A stretch of DNA of 6,303 bases from an uncultured Clostridia bacterium (GTDB lineage: Bacteria; Bacillota; Clostridia; Oscillospirales; Acutalibacteraceae). The notes beneath the pieces were generated by a model that saw only the letters and a list, made by a program, of their open reading frames with translations, made no database searches and was not told where the DNA came from. The stretch spans positions 1 through 6,303 of the forward strand of contig CANQIG010000118.1 of NCBI GenBank assembly GCA_947623765.1, in the 5' to 3' direction. Made by a program: the position numbers and the translations under genes. Below are positions 1-5,584 of this stretch, one piece after another. Every line of letters starts with the position of its first letter. Position 1 is the stretch's first letter.

Positions 1-7
1 CGTGTTT

Positions 8-54
8 CCACAACATACTGATGTATTATCGGCTCAAATCACTATATGCTGTGG
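8..54. repeat. Imperfect inverted repeat spanning the histidine kinase stop codon
   Basis: The plus strand has CCACAACATAC at 8-18 and ATATGCTGTGG at 44-54. In the minus-strand transcript the two 11-base arms pair along their whole length with two G-U pairs, around a 25-base loop. The kinase stop (44-42) lies at the edge of one arm. No T-run follows, so it is not a canonical intrinsic terminator. It could be an mRNA 3' structure or part of a binding site or element end just outside the window. Confidence 0.45.
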
Positions 55-1427
55 TATGTCTCAGGAGATGATAAAATTGTAAAAATCGTGATCTTCGTCC
101 CTTTTCCGAGCGCGCTCTCGATGCGCATCGCCATCGAGTGCCGCCGGAGGATCACGGTGGTCAGCGCGAGGCCAAGGCCCGCGCCGCCGCTCTTTCGGCT
201 GCGCGATTTGTCCACCATGTAAAACGGCTCGGTGATCCGCGCGATCTCATTTTCCGGGATGCCGCGTCCGCTGTCCTCGACGACGATCCCGCCGTCCTCG
301 GTGTAGAGGCGCACGGCGCTCCCCGGCTCCGACGCCTTGACGCCGTTCACGATGAGGTTGACGAGCGCCTCGGTGAAGAGGTCGCGGTCGCCGATGATCT
401 CCCCCTCGGCCCGCCCGATCCCGATCTCCACGCCGTTTTCTTCGGCAAACGCCGAGGCGGTCCGCTTCGCCGCCGCGAAGAGATCCGCGACGCGCAGCGT
501 CTCGAACGCGAGCCCGCCCTCGCGGTCGAGCTCCAAAAGACGCATCATTTTCTTGGAGAGCCGGTCGAGCCTGCCGCTCTCCTCGTGGATGTACCGCAGC
601 GCCATCTCCTCATCTTCTTCGGAGAGCTTCACGGTCCGAAGCGTCTGCGCGTAGCCGGAGATCGCCGTGAGGGGTGTTTTCAGCTCGTGCGTCAGCCCGC
701 CCATGAAGAGCGTCTTTTTCTCCTCGCTCTCCTCCACCTCGCGGATGTGGTGCTCCACCGCGTCGGCCATGCGGTTGAAATCCCGGCCGAGGTCGCCGAT
801 CTCGTCGCTGCGCCGCGCGTCGACCCGGCGGTCGTACGCGCCCGCCGCGATGGCCCGCGCACCTTCGGAGAGCTCCGTCAGCGGGCGGAGCGCGCGCCGC
901 AGGACGAGCACGAGCGCGAGCGCGGCGAGCCCCGCTGCGGCGAGCGAGAGGCACGCCACCGCCGCCGCAAGCCGGTAGAGCTCCGCGTAAACGCCGGTCA
1001 CGTCGAAGATCCGGTACAGCTCGTAGGCGCCGTTGGAAAGCCGGAACGACAGCAGCCGCCGGTCCCCGGCCCGGATGCGGGCGTACTGCGCGCCGCTTTC
1101 ATTATATACGTAGTCCGCGTTCGACGCCGTGTCCGCGTCGAGCGACGTCTGGTTGTACCAGACCTCCCCGCCGCCGAGCACGATGCAGTAGTCGTCGCGC
1201 CGGTTCTTGAAGAAGTAGATCGCCTGCTCCCGCGTGAGAAAAGGGGGAAACGATTCGCGGTACGCCTCGAGATCGGCGTAGACGGCGCGCGCCGCGGCGG
1301 AGCCCTCCGCGACGGCGCGGTCCAGCGCCGCCGTCCGGTAGAGGCGGAAAAATCCCGCGCCGCAAAGGAGCGTCGCGAGAAAGATCATCGCGCCGCCGAG
1401 CAGCGCGATCCGAGTGCGGAGCTTCAT
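42..1427 (-). CDS. Membrane sensor histidine kinase (HAMP-HisKA-HATPase), partner of the upstream response regulator
   Basis: A 461-residue classical membrane kinase. Transmembrane helix 1 spans about 7-29. An extracytoplasmic sensor region of about 120 residues (30-150) follows, with no domain I recognise, then transmembrane helix 2 at about 152-176 (Ala/Leu-rich). A HAMP linker at about 177-229 contains RPLTELSEGARAIAAGAYDRR and DEIGDLGRDFNRM. The HisKA dimerisation domain carries the H-box FMGGLTHELKTPLTAISGYA with His247 as phospho-site. The ATPase domain has the N-box EALVNLIVNGVKAS (Asn361), G1 box DSGRGIP (385-391), F-box EPFYMVDKS (400-408) and G2 box GGAGLGLAL (414-422). All catalytic motifs are intact. 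The start codon follows the regulator's TAA by one base and uses GGAGG inside the regulator's last codons, so translation is probably coupled. The last ~11 residues after the usual GKGTKITIFT ending lie in unusually AT-rich DNA and are not part of the fold. Confidence 0.95.
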   Translation of the reverse strand: MKLRTRIALLGGAMIFLATLLCGAGFFRLYRTAALDRAVAEGSAAARAVYADLEAYRESFPPFLTREQAIYFFKNRRDDYCIVLGGGEVWYNQTSLDADTASNADYVYNESGAQYARIRAGDRRLLSFRLSNGAYELYRIFDVTGVYAELYRLAAAVACLSLAAAGLAALALVLVLRRALRPLTELSEGARAIAAGAYDRRVDARRSDEIGDLGRDFNRMADAVEHHIREVEESEEKKTLFMGGLTHELKTPLTAISGYAQTLRTVKLSEEDEEMALRYIHEESGRLDRLSKKMMRLLELDREGGLAFETLRVADLFAAAKRTASAFAEENGVEIGIGRAEGEIIGDRDLFTEALVNLIVNGVKASEPGSAVRLYTEDGGIVVEDSGRGIPENEIARITEPFYMVDKSRSRKSGGAGLGLALTTVILRRHSMAMRIESALGKGTKITIFTILSSPETYHSI

Positions 1428-1428
1428 G

Positions 1429-2088
1429 TTACGCCTCCAGCCGGTACCCGACGCGCGGGATGGTCACGATGCAGTCCGAGAGCCCGAGCTTTTTGCGGAG
1501 CTGCGCGACGTGTACGTCGACCGTCCGGCTCTCCCCGACGTACTGCTCGCCCCAGACGAGCGAGATCAGGTCCTCCCGGCTGATGGCGATGTTCCGGTTC
1601 TTCGCGAGGACCGCGAGCAGCCCGAACTCCATAGGCCGGAGCACCACCTCCTCGCCGTTTCGGAAGACCCGGTGCTCGTCGAGGTGGATCTCGAGGTCGC
1701 GGACGTGCAGAATTTCATCGCGCCCGGCGGTCCGCTGGAGGACCTTGTCGATGCGCACCAAAAGCTCCAGGATCTCGAAGGGCTTGACGATGTAGTCCTC
1801 CGCGCCGCCGGTGAGCCCCGTCAGTTTGGAGTGGAGATCGTCCTTCGCCGTCAGGAAGATCACCGGGACGCCGTAGGGTTTCAGGTCGCCGAGCAGCTCG
1901 AACCCGCTGCGGCCCGGGACCATCACGTCGAGCAGCGCGAGATCGTACCGGTGGTCCTCCGCGAGGGACCGCTGCGCGGAGAGCCCGTCCGTAAAGATGA
2001 CGGGCTCCATCCCGGAAACGGAGAGATTCATCGCGATCATCCGCGCGATCGGTTCCTCGTCCTCGACGATCAGGATACGGTATGCCAT
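1429..2088 (-). CDS. OmpR/PhoB-family response regulator
   Basis: A 219-residue DNA-binding response regulator, the normal length for the OmpR/PhoB class. The N-terminal receiver domain (about 1-118) has the acidic pair Glu9/Asp10, phospho-acceptor Asp54 in LALLDVMVPG, Thr80 in IFLTAKDD and Lys102 in DYIVKPF, so all expected phosphotransfer residues are present. The C-terminal winged helix-turn-helix (about 125-219) has LRPMEFGLLAVLAKN, the recognition-helix region SRTVDVHVAQLRKKL (187-201) and the closing wing TIPRVGYRLEA. It should be phosphorylated by the kinase encoded one base downstream and then bind promoter DNA. A Shine-Dalgarno-like AAAGGGG lies 9 bases before the ATG (2104-2098), and a plausible promoter sits about 70 bases upstream. 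The target genes are unknown; the adjacent lipoprotein genes are an obvious candidate. The subfamily cannot be assigned from sequence reading alone. Confidence 0.95.
   Translation of the reverse strand: MAYRILIVEDEEPIARMIAMNLSVSGMEPVIFTDGLSAQRSLAEDHRYDLALLDVMVPGRSGFELLGDLKPYGVPVIFLTAKDDLHSKLTGLTGGAEDYIVKPFEILELLVRIDKVLQRTAGRDEILHVRDLEIHLDEHRVFRNGEEVVLRPMEFGLLAVLAKNRNIAISREDLISLVWGEQYVGESRTVDVHVAQLRKKLGLSDCIVTIPRVGYRLEA
1434..1438 (-). promoter_or_regulatory. Shine-Dalgarno GGAGG of the histidine kinase, inside the regulator gene
   Basis: The minus strand reads CTGGAGGCGTAACATG. GGAGG lies 6 bases before the kinase ATG and falls in the last sense codons (Leu-Glu-Ala) of the response regulator. 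With the 1-base gap between TAA and ATG, this arrangement is expected to couple the two translations. Confidence 0.85.
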
Positions 2089-2113
2089 GTGTCAAAACCC
2101 CTTTGCTGTCCGC

Positions 2114-2135
2114 GCCGCGGGGAGACCCCAGCCGC
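2114..2135 (-). other. GC-rich hairpin in the predicted leader of the response regulator
   Basis: In the minus-strand leader, GGGG-TCT-CCCC forms a tight 4-bp stem with a 3-base loop. After one bulged base it extends by GCGGC against GCGGC with one central mismatch. It lies between the predicted transcription start and the ribosome binding site. No T-run follows it, so it is not a standard terminator. It may simply reflect high GC content or may influence translation of the regulator. Confidence 0.35.
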
Positions 2136-2157
2136 CGGCATTTTTCTTATCATTAGC

Positions 2158-2186
2158 AGTTTAGCAGATTTTTTGCGGCGTGTCCA
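2158..2186 (-). promoter_or_regulatory. Predicted sigma-A-type promoter of the response regulator-kinase operon
   Basis: On the minus strand a -35-like TGGACA (2186-2181, 5 of 6 to consensus) is followed by a spacer of exactly 17 bases and TAAACT (2163-2158, 4 of 6 to TATAAT). The TG one base before the -10 (2166-2165) makes it an extended -10. Transcription would begin near 2151, giving a leader of about 63 bases before the ATG at 2088. The -10 sits in a locally AT-rich patch within a GC-rich gap. This is a prediction from consensus only. Confidence 0.55.
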
Positions 2187-2196
2187 GCGGAGCCGG

Positions 2197-2233
2197 AAAA
2201 ACGGAAGAAAATCGCGGCGCGGAAAGCCGTTTT
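2197..2233 (-). terminator. Weak terminator-like inverted repeat after the lipoprotein array
   Basis: Four bases after the stop of the third lipoprotein, AAAACGG (2233-2227) is matched by its perfect complement CCGTTTT (2204-2198), followed by one more T at 2197. The 22-base loop is GC-rich and could fold differently (CGGC/GCCG). The A-rich left arm and T-rich right arm resemble an intrinsic terminator, but the stem is short and mostly A-T. Readthrough into the regulator genes is plausible. Confidence 0.3.
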
Positions 2234-2237
2234 GCGG

Positions 2238-2293
2238 TCAGTAGCCGAGCGCGCTGTCGATGACGGAACCGTCGATCGCGTTGATCGCGAGGA
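2238..2293 (-). repeat. Direct repeat B, copy 1: 3' end of lipoprotein 3 (paired with 3927-3982)
   Basis: The last 56 coding bases, stop included, match the 3' end of lipoprotein 2 at 55 of 56 positions. They encode the conserved tail AINAIDGSVIDSALGY and the residues just before it. Confidence 0.9.
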
Positions 2294-3872
2294 GCGTGCC
2301 GCCCTCGAACACGCTTTCAAACTCTCCTGTGGAACTTCCGTCCTCCTTCACGCCCTCGAAGCTCCATACGGGCACCATGAGACCCGTGTCGAAATTATCC
2401 GGTTCGCTGACGCGCGCGTAAGTGAGCCGGACACGGTCGATCTGGATGGATGTCCGGTCATATGGGGTATATGTGTTCCGTGCGTTCACCACGCAGATCA
2501 TCGCCTCGAAGGTGTTCCGGATCTCGGAAAACGGCTTGAGCGACGCGTTTTCGACGACCGTCTCCGTCACCTCGATGGGCGCATCCCACTGGAATCCCGC
2601 GATCCCGCCGTCGTTTACGTGTATCTCGATGCACTCGGGTTCCCACGTACTTAACGTGTATGTCTCGCCCTCATACGAATCGCTCTCTTTGATCCCGCTC
2701 GCCGCGCTGGAAACCACGCCGCCGAACGTTCTGCGGTATTTGAGTACCCAGTACCGCCGGTAATGCATTTCGCCGCTCTCGACCGTATTCTCCTTGATCT
2801 CGTCGATCACGCTCGCGACGCGGCCTTCGTCAAACGCGAAGGCTTCGATCCCGAGCGCGTCGAGCAGTTTCTCCGCCTCGGCGCGCGCTTCTTCTTCGGA
2901 GATCGTCACCTCGTCACCTGCAACCGGCAGAATGGACTGCGGCAGCCCTTCCTTTTCGATGAGGGTCAAAGCGGCGTCATCCGGCAGTCCAAGCGAGGCG
3001 GGGCTTTCCTTTCGGTACCACCGCAGCTCGGTCTCTCCCCCCAGATGGAATCCCGATGGATACACACCCGGTGCAAAGAAACGCGTGAACCGGAGCACGC
3101 TTCCCCGTGTCGGGGTGTTTTCCACAAAGAGCCACCGCATCGGCGCGTCCTCCGCGGTCATGAGGGACGCGTACTCCGAGCCTGCCTCGACGCTGTACCC
3201 GTCGTTGAAAAAATCCACGTCCTGTTCCGTTTTGATCTTCATCGCCGTGTCGACGGGATAGTCGGTCAGCGTCACCTCGGCGGGCGCGCTCTCGTAGATC
3301 GGCCGGTATCTGTCGATCTCAGACTGAAGCCCCGCGATCTCCCGCTCTATGACTTCGCGCCATTCTTCTTCGGTGTATTTCGGCTCCAACGTGATCTGAT
3401 CGAGCGGGATGTCCTTTCCAAAATCCGCTTTCACTTCCTCGATGCAGCCCTGATAATACGCGATTATATCCTCTATGTCCTTTTTTGTGGCGCGGTACAG
3501 CATATCCCCGTCATAGAGCTGCGCCTCCCCCATCAGCGTCGATGCTGCCAAATCCACGAAGTCCTGCGTGAACCGCTTCTGCTTCACGCGGTAGATGTTC
3601 AGCGTGTCGGCCCGCGGGACCTCGACCTCCGCGTCGACCGAGACGCGCACGCCGAGGCTTTCGTTTTCGATCACGGTTTGGTAGCGCTCGCCCTCGGGGA
3701 CTTCCGCGCGGATGGCCTCGGCGTCGGTCTTGCCGGTGCTTTCGCTCTGCGCCTCGCTGATGAGGTTTTCCATGTTCTTGTGCACGACGAGGGAATCCTC
3801 CGGGCTCGCCTGACACGCGGAGAGCAGCAGCGCCGCCGCGCACACGCCCGCAAGCAGGGCTTTGATCTTCAT
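2238..3872 (-). CDS. DUF6034-like exported lipoprotein, third copy of tandem array
   Basis: A 544-residue protein from the ATG at 3872. An in-frame TTG at 3914 would add 14 charged residues ahead of the signal peptide. I reject it because the ATG has a good Shine-Dalgarno site and gives the same MKIK start as the upstream paralogue. The signal peptide ends in lipobox LSAC with Cys20. By hand alignment, roughly 58 of the first 72 residues match the upstream copy. Residues 125-200 are charged and helical (KKDIEDIIAYYQGCIEEVK). Residues about 200-320 show little similarity to the other copy. The PepSY/YcdB-like helix TISEEEARAEAEKLLDALGI is at 323-342, followed by YRRYWVLKYRRTFGGV. It ends with DTGLMVPVWSFEG (495-507) and AINAIDGSVIDSALGY. 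It lies 54 bases downstream of copy two and about 150 bases upstream of the response regulator. Function is unknown; it may act with the neighbouring sensor kinase. Confidence 0.9.
   Translation of the reverse strand: MKIKALLAGVCAAALLLSACQASPEDSLVVHKNMENLISEAQSESTGKTDAEAIRAEVPEGERYQTVIENESLGVRVSVDAEVEVPRADTLNIYRVKQKRFTQDFVDLAASTLMGEAQLYDGDMLYRATKKDIEDIIAYYQGCIEEVKADFGKDIPLDQITLEPKYTEEEWREVIEREIAGLQSEIDRYRPIYESAPAEVTLTDYPVDTAMKIKTEQDVDFFNDGYSVEAGSEYASLMTAEDAPMRWLFVENTPTRGSVLRFTRFFAPGVYPSGFHLGGETELRWYRKESPASLGLPDDAALTLIEKEGLPQSILPVAGDEVTISEEEARAEAEKLLDALGIEAFAFDEGRVASVIDEIKENTVESGEMHYRRYWVLKYRRTFGGVVSSAASGIKESDSYEGETYTLSTWEPECIEIHVNDGGIAGFQWDAPIEVTETVVENASLKPFSEIRNTFEAMICVVNARNTYTPYDRTSIQIDRVRLTYARVSEPDNFDTGLMVPVWSFEGVKEDGSSTGEFESVFEGGTLLAINAIDGSVIDSALGY
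3711..3872 (-). repeat. Direct repeat A, copy 1: 5' end of lipoprotein 3 (paired with 5367-5528)
   Basis: The first 162 coding bases match 5367-5528 without gaps. Counting by hand gives 16 differences, about 90 percent identity. They encode the signal peptide, the lipobox and the segment PEDSLVVHKNMENLISEAQ. Several differences change residues, while other long stretches are identical, including wobble bases. Confidence 0.9.
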
Positions 3873-3926
3873 GAGTCTCTTTCCTTCCTTTTCTATTTCC
3901 TCTTTCAAGCGCAAGGGGCTCTCGCG
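3873..3926 (-). repeat. Duplicated intergenic leader before lipoprotein 3
   Basis: This 54-base spacer shares two blocks with the spacer at 5529-5584: the sequence TGCGCTTGAAA (reading minus, near 3913-3903) and AAAAGGAAGGAA (3892-3881). I see no promoter or terminator in it, which favours co-transcription of the lipoprotein genes. The shared blocks show that the duplicated unit included the leader. Confidence 0.7.
3881..3888 (-). promoter_or_regulatory. Shine-Dalgarno site that fixes the start of the third lipoprotein
   Basis: The minus strand reads GGAAGGAA with 8 bases to the ATG at 3872. It supports the MKIK start over the in-frame TTG at 3914. The same site occurs in the same context before the second lipoprotein. 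Confidence 0.7.
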
Positions 3927-3982
3927 TCAGTAGCCGAGGGCGCTGTCGATGACGGAACCGTCGATCGCGTTGATCGCGAGGA
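3927..3982 (-). repeat. Direct repeat B, copy 2: 3' end of lipoprotein 2 (paired with 2238-2293)
   Basis: This is the partner of 2238-2293, 1689 bases away in the same orientation, with a single mismatch. The first gene in the array (from 5585) has a related but more diverged version ending in VPDLGY. Confidence 0.9.
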
Positions 3983-5528
3983 CCGTTCCCTTCCACTCTC
4001 GGATCAGCGTCCCCTCCACCGTCATCTTCACCTGACCCTCAAAGCTCCACACCGGGACGATCAGGCCCGTGTCGAACGCGTCCTGTTCGGAGATCCGCGA
4101 GTAGGAGAGGCACACGCGGTCGACCGTGACGGCGGTGCTCAGGTCCTCGGCGGCGTTCACGACGCAGACCATCGACTCGAACGTGTCGCGGATCTCGGAG
4201 AACGGCTTCATCGCCGCGCCCTCGACGACCGTTTCGGTGATCTCGACCGGCGCGTAATACCCGAACGCGACGATGCCGCTGTCGTTGATCTTGAACTCCA
4301 CGACCTCGCCCGGCCAGACCTGTTTGCCCGCGTCCTCGACGGACATCTTCGTCCCGCTCGACTGCGTGAGCGGGACGCCGTCCACATCGCGGAAGAAATG
4401 CAGGATGTAGTAGTTCCGGTAGACGACCGCGGCGCTCTCCCCCTGCGTCTCCCAGCCCGCGAGCTCGTTATAGAGGCCGCCCTCGCCATAGCGGAAATCC
4501 GTGAGCCCGACGGTCTCGAGGAACGCTTCCGCCTGCGCGACCGCGTCTTCCTCGGAGAGCGTCGTGTCCTCTCCCGCGAGCCGGACGAATTCCGTCTCCG
4601 GGCCGACGTCATAGCCATCCGCGAGGAAGTTTTCCGGCTGGTTCGGGTTCAAAGGCCGCCCGAACGCGCTCTGCCCCGCCGTGCGCAGGTCGGTCTGCGG
4701 CGCCATCACGCCGTTGAAATCGTACTGCACCCTGTCCGGCCGCGCCGTATACTGGAGCCAGCTGCTGTAATTTTCGCTGTTCATCGCCTTGAACGCCTTG
4801 TACGTCCCGGTACTGCCGTCAGTGACGCCCTGCACGAGGTCGCCTGCGGGGATCAGCTGGTCGTAATACGCGTACCGCTCCGCGTTTTCCGCGTACAGCT
4901 CGCCGACCGAACGCAGCTTCCCGTCAATGGCGAAGCCGCCGTAATCCAGCGTATCCGGCGCGGTTTCATACGCCTCCTCCCACATCCCGACGTATTCCCA
5001 CTGCATCTGCTCGAGGTCTTCCTCGATCTGCTCCTCGGTGAACGCGGGGTCCCCGTTCTCGTCCACCGCGCTGCGGATCTCGGCCTCGTATTCCTGGAGC
5101 GCCTTTCGGCCCGCCGCGATATGGTCCTCGATGTCCTGCTTCGTCTCCGTGAAGAGGACGCTCGCGTCGTAGAGCTGCTCGTCCCCGACGAGCGCCTGCC
5201 GCACCCGCTCCACGAACGAAGCGTCGAGCTTCTTCTGCCGCACGCGGTAGACGGAGAGCGTCCCGTTCTGCGGGACCTCGACCTGGGCGTCGACCGTGAC
5301 GTTGACGTGCAGGCCCTCGTTTTCGATCTCCGTCTGGTAGCGCTCGCTCCCGGAGATCTCCTCGCGGATGGCCTCGGCGTCGGTCTTGCCGGCGCTCTCG
5401 GTCTGCGCCTCGCTGATGAGGTTCTCCATGTTCTTGTGCACGACAAGGGAATCCTCCGGGTTCTGTTGGCACGCCGAAAGCAGCAGCGCCGCCGCGCACA
5501 TTCCCGCAAACAGGGTTTTGATCTTCAT
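3927..5528 (-). CDS. DUF6034-like exported lipoprotein, middle copy of tandem array
   Basis: A complete 533-residue protein. Residues 1-20 form a lipoprotein signal peptide: basic MKIK, a hydrophobic core, and lipobox LSAC with Cys20 as the predicted lipidated residue. The mature protein should be anchored on the outer face of the cytoplasmic membrane. Residues 70-100 are strand-rich (HVNVTVDAQVEVP). Residues 125-190 are acidic, Gln/Glu-rich and probably helical. Residues 323-345 hold the TLSEEDAVAQAEAFLETVGL helix followed by the YRNYYILHFFRDVDGVP strand, a pattern typical of PepSY/YcdB-like domains. The C-terminus has VEGAAMKPFSEIRDTFESM (435-453), DTGLIVPVWSFEG (486-498) and AINAIDGSVIDSALGY. 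The ATG at 5528 is supported by a Shine-Dalgarno site 7 bases upstream and by the signal peptide. The spacer to the upstream paralogue is 56 bases with no evident promoter, so co-transcription is likely. No catalytic motif is visible; biochemical function is unknown. Confidence 0.9.
   Translation of the reverse strand: MKIKTLFAGMCAAALLLSACQQNPEDSLVVHKNMENLISEAQTESAGKTDAEAIREEISGSERYQTEIENEGLHVNVTVDAQVEVPQNGTLSVYRVRQKKLDASFVERVRQALVGDEQLYDASVLFTETKQDIEDHIAAGRKALQEYEAEIRSAVDENGDPAFTEEQIEEDLEQMQWEYVGMWEEAYETAPDTLDYGGFAIDGKLRSVGELYAENAERYAYYDQLIPAGDLVQGVTDGSTGTYKAFKAMNSENYSSWLQYTARPDRVQYDFNGVMAPQTDLRTAGQSAFGRPLNPNQPENFLADGYDVGPETEFVRLAGEDTTLSEEDAVAQAEAFLETVGLTDFRYGEGGLYNELAGWETQGESAAVVYRNYYILHFFRDVDGVPLTQSSGTKMSVEDAGKQVWPGEVVEFKINDSGIVAFGYYAPVEITETVVEGAAMKPFSEIRDTFESMVCVVNAAEDLSTAVTVDRVCLSYSRISEQDAFDTGLIVPVWSFEGQVKMTVEGTLIREWKGTVLAINAIDGSVIDSALGY
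5367..5528 (-). repeat. Direct repeat A, copy 2: 5' end of lipoprotein 2 (paired with 3711-3872)
   Basis: This is the partner of the repeat at 3711-3872, 1656 bases away in the same orientation. It is part of the tandem gene duplication. Confidence 0.9.
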
Positions 5529-5584
5529 GTTCCGATTCCTTCCTTTTCCAAGTTTTTTCCTTTTTCAAGCGCAGGATCTTCGCT
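5529..5584 (-). repeat. Duplicated intergenic leader before lipoprotein 2
   Basis: This 56-base spacer contains the same GCGCTTGAAA block (5572-5563) and the same purine-rich Shine-Dalgarno block (5547-5536) as the spacer at 3873-3926, with unrelated bases between. No promoter is evident. Confidence 0.7.
5536..5543 (-). promoter_or_regulatory. Shine-Dalgarno site of the second lipoprotein
   Basis: GGAAGGAA lies 7 bases before the ATG at 5528, inside a 12-base block (5536-5547) identical to the one before the third lipoprotein (3881-3892). Confidence 0.7.

Noticed and set aside
8..54. Intrinsic terminator at the end of the kinase gene
   Set aside because: The arms pair with two G-U pairs and a 25-base loop, and no T-run follows in the transcript direction, so I list it only as an inverted repeat.
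138..1583. A 481-codon open frame on the plus strand opposite the kinase
   Set aside because: It is antisense to an intact histidine kinase with all catalytic motifs, and its translation is low-complexity and Arg-rich, as expected for a GC-driven shadow frame.
2090..2095. TTGACA on the minus strand just before the regulator start, as a -35 box
   Set aside because: It overlaps the translation start region and no acceptable -10 follows at 16-18 bases inside the gene.
1414..2244. A 276-codon open frame on the plus strand opposite the response regulator
   Set aside because: It is antisense to a complete regulator with canonical residues and shows no recognisable domain.
3873..3914. Upstream TTG start adding 14 residues to lipoprotein 3
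   Set aside because: The added residues are charged and precede the signal peptide. The ATG at 3872 has a good Shine-Dalgarno site and matches the paralogue's start.
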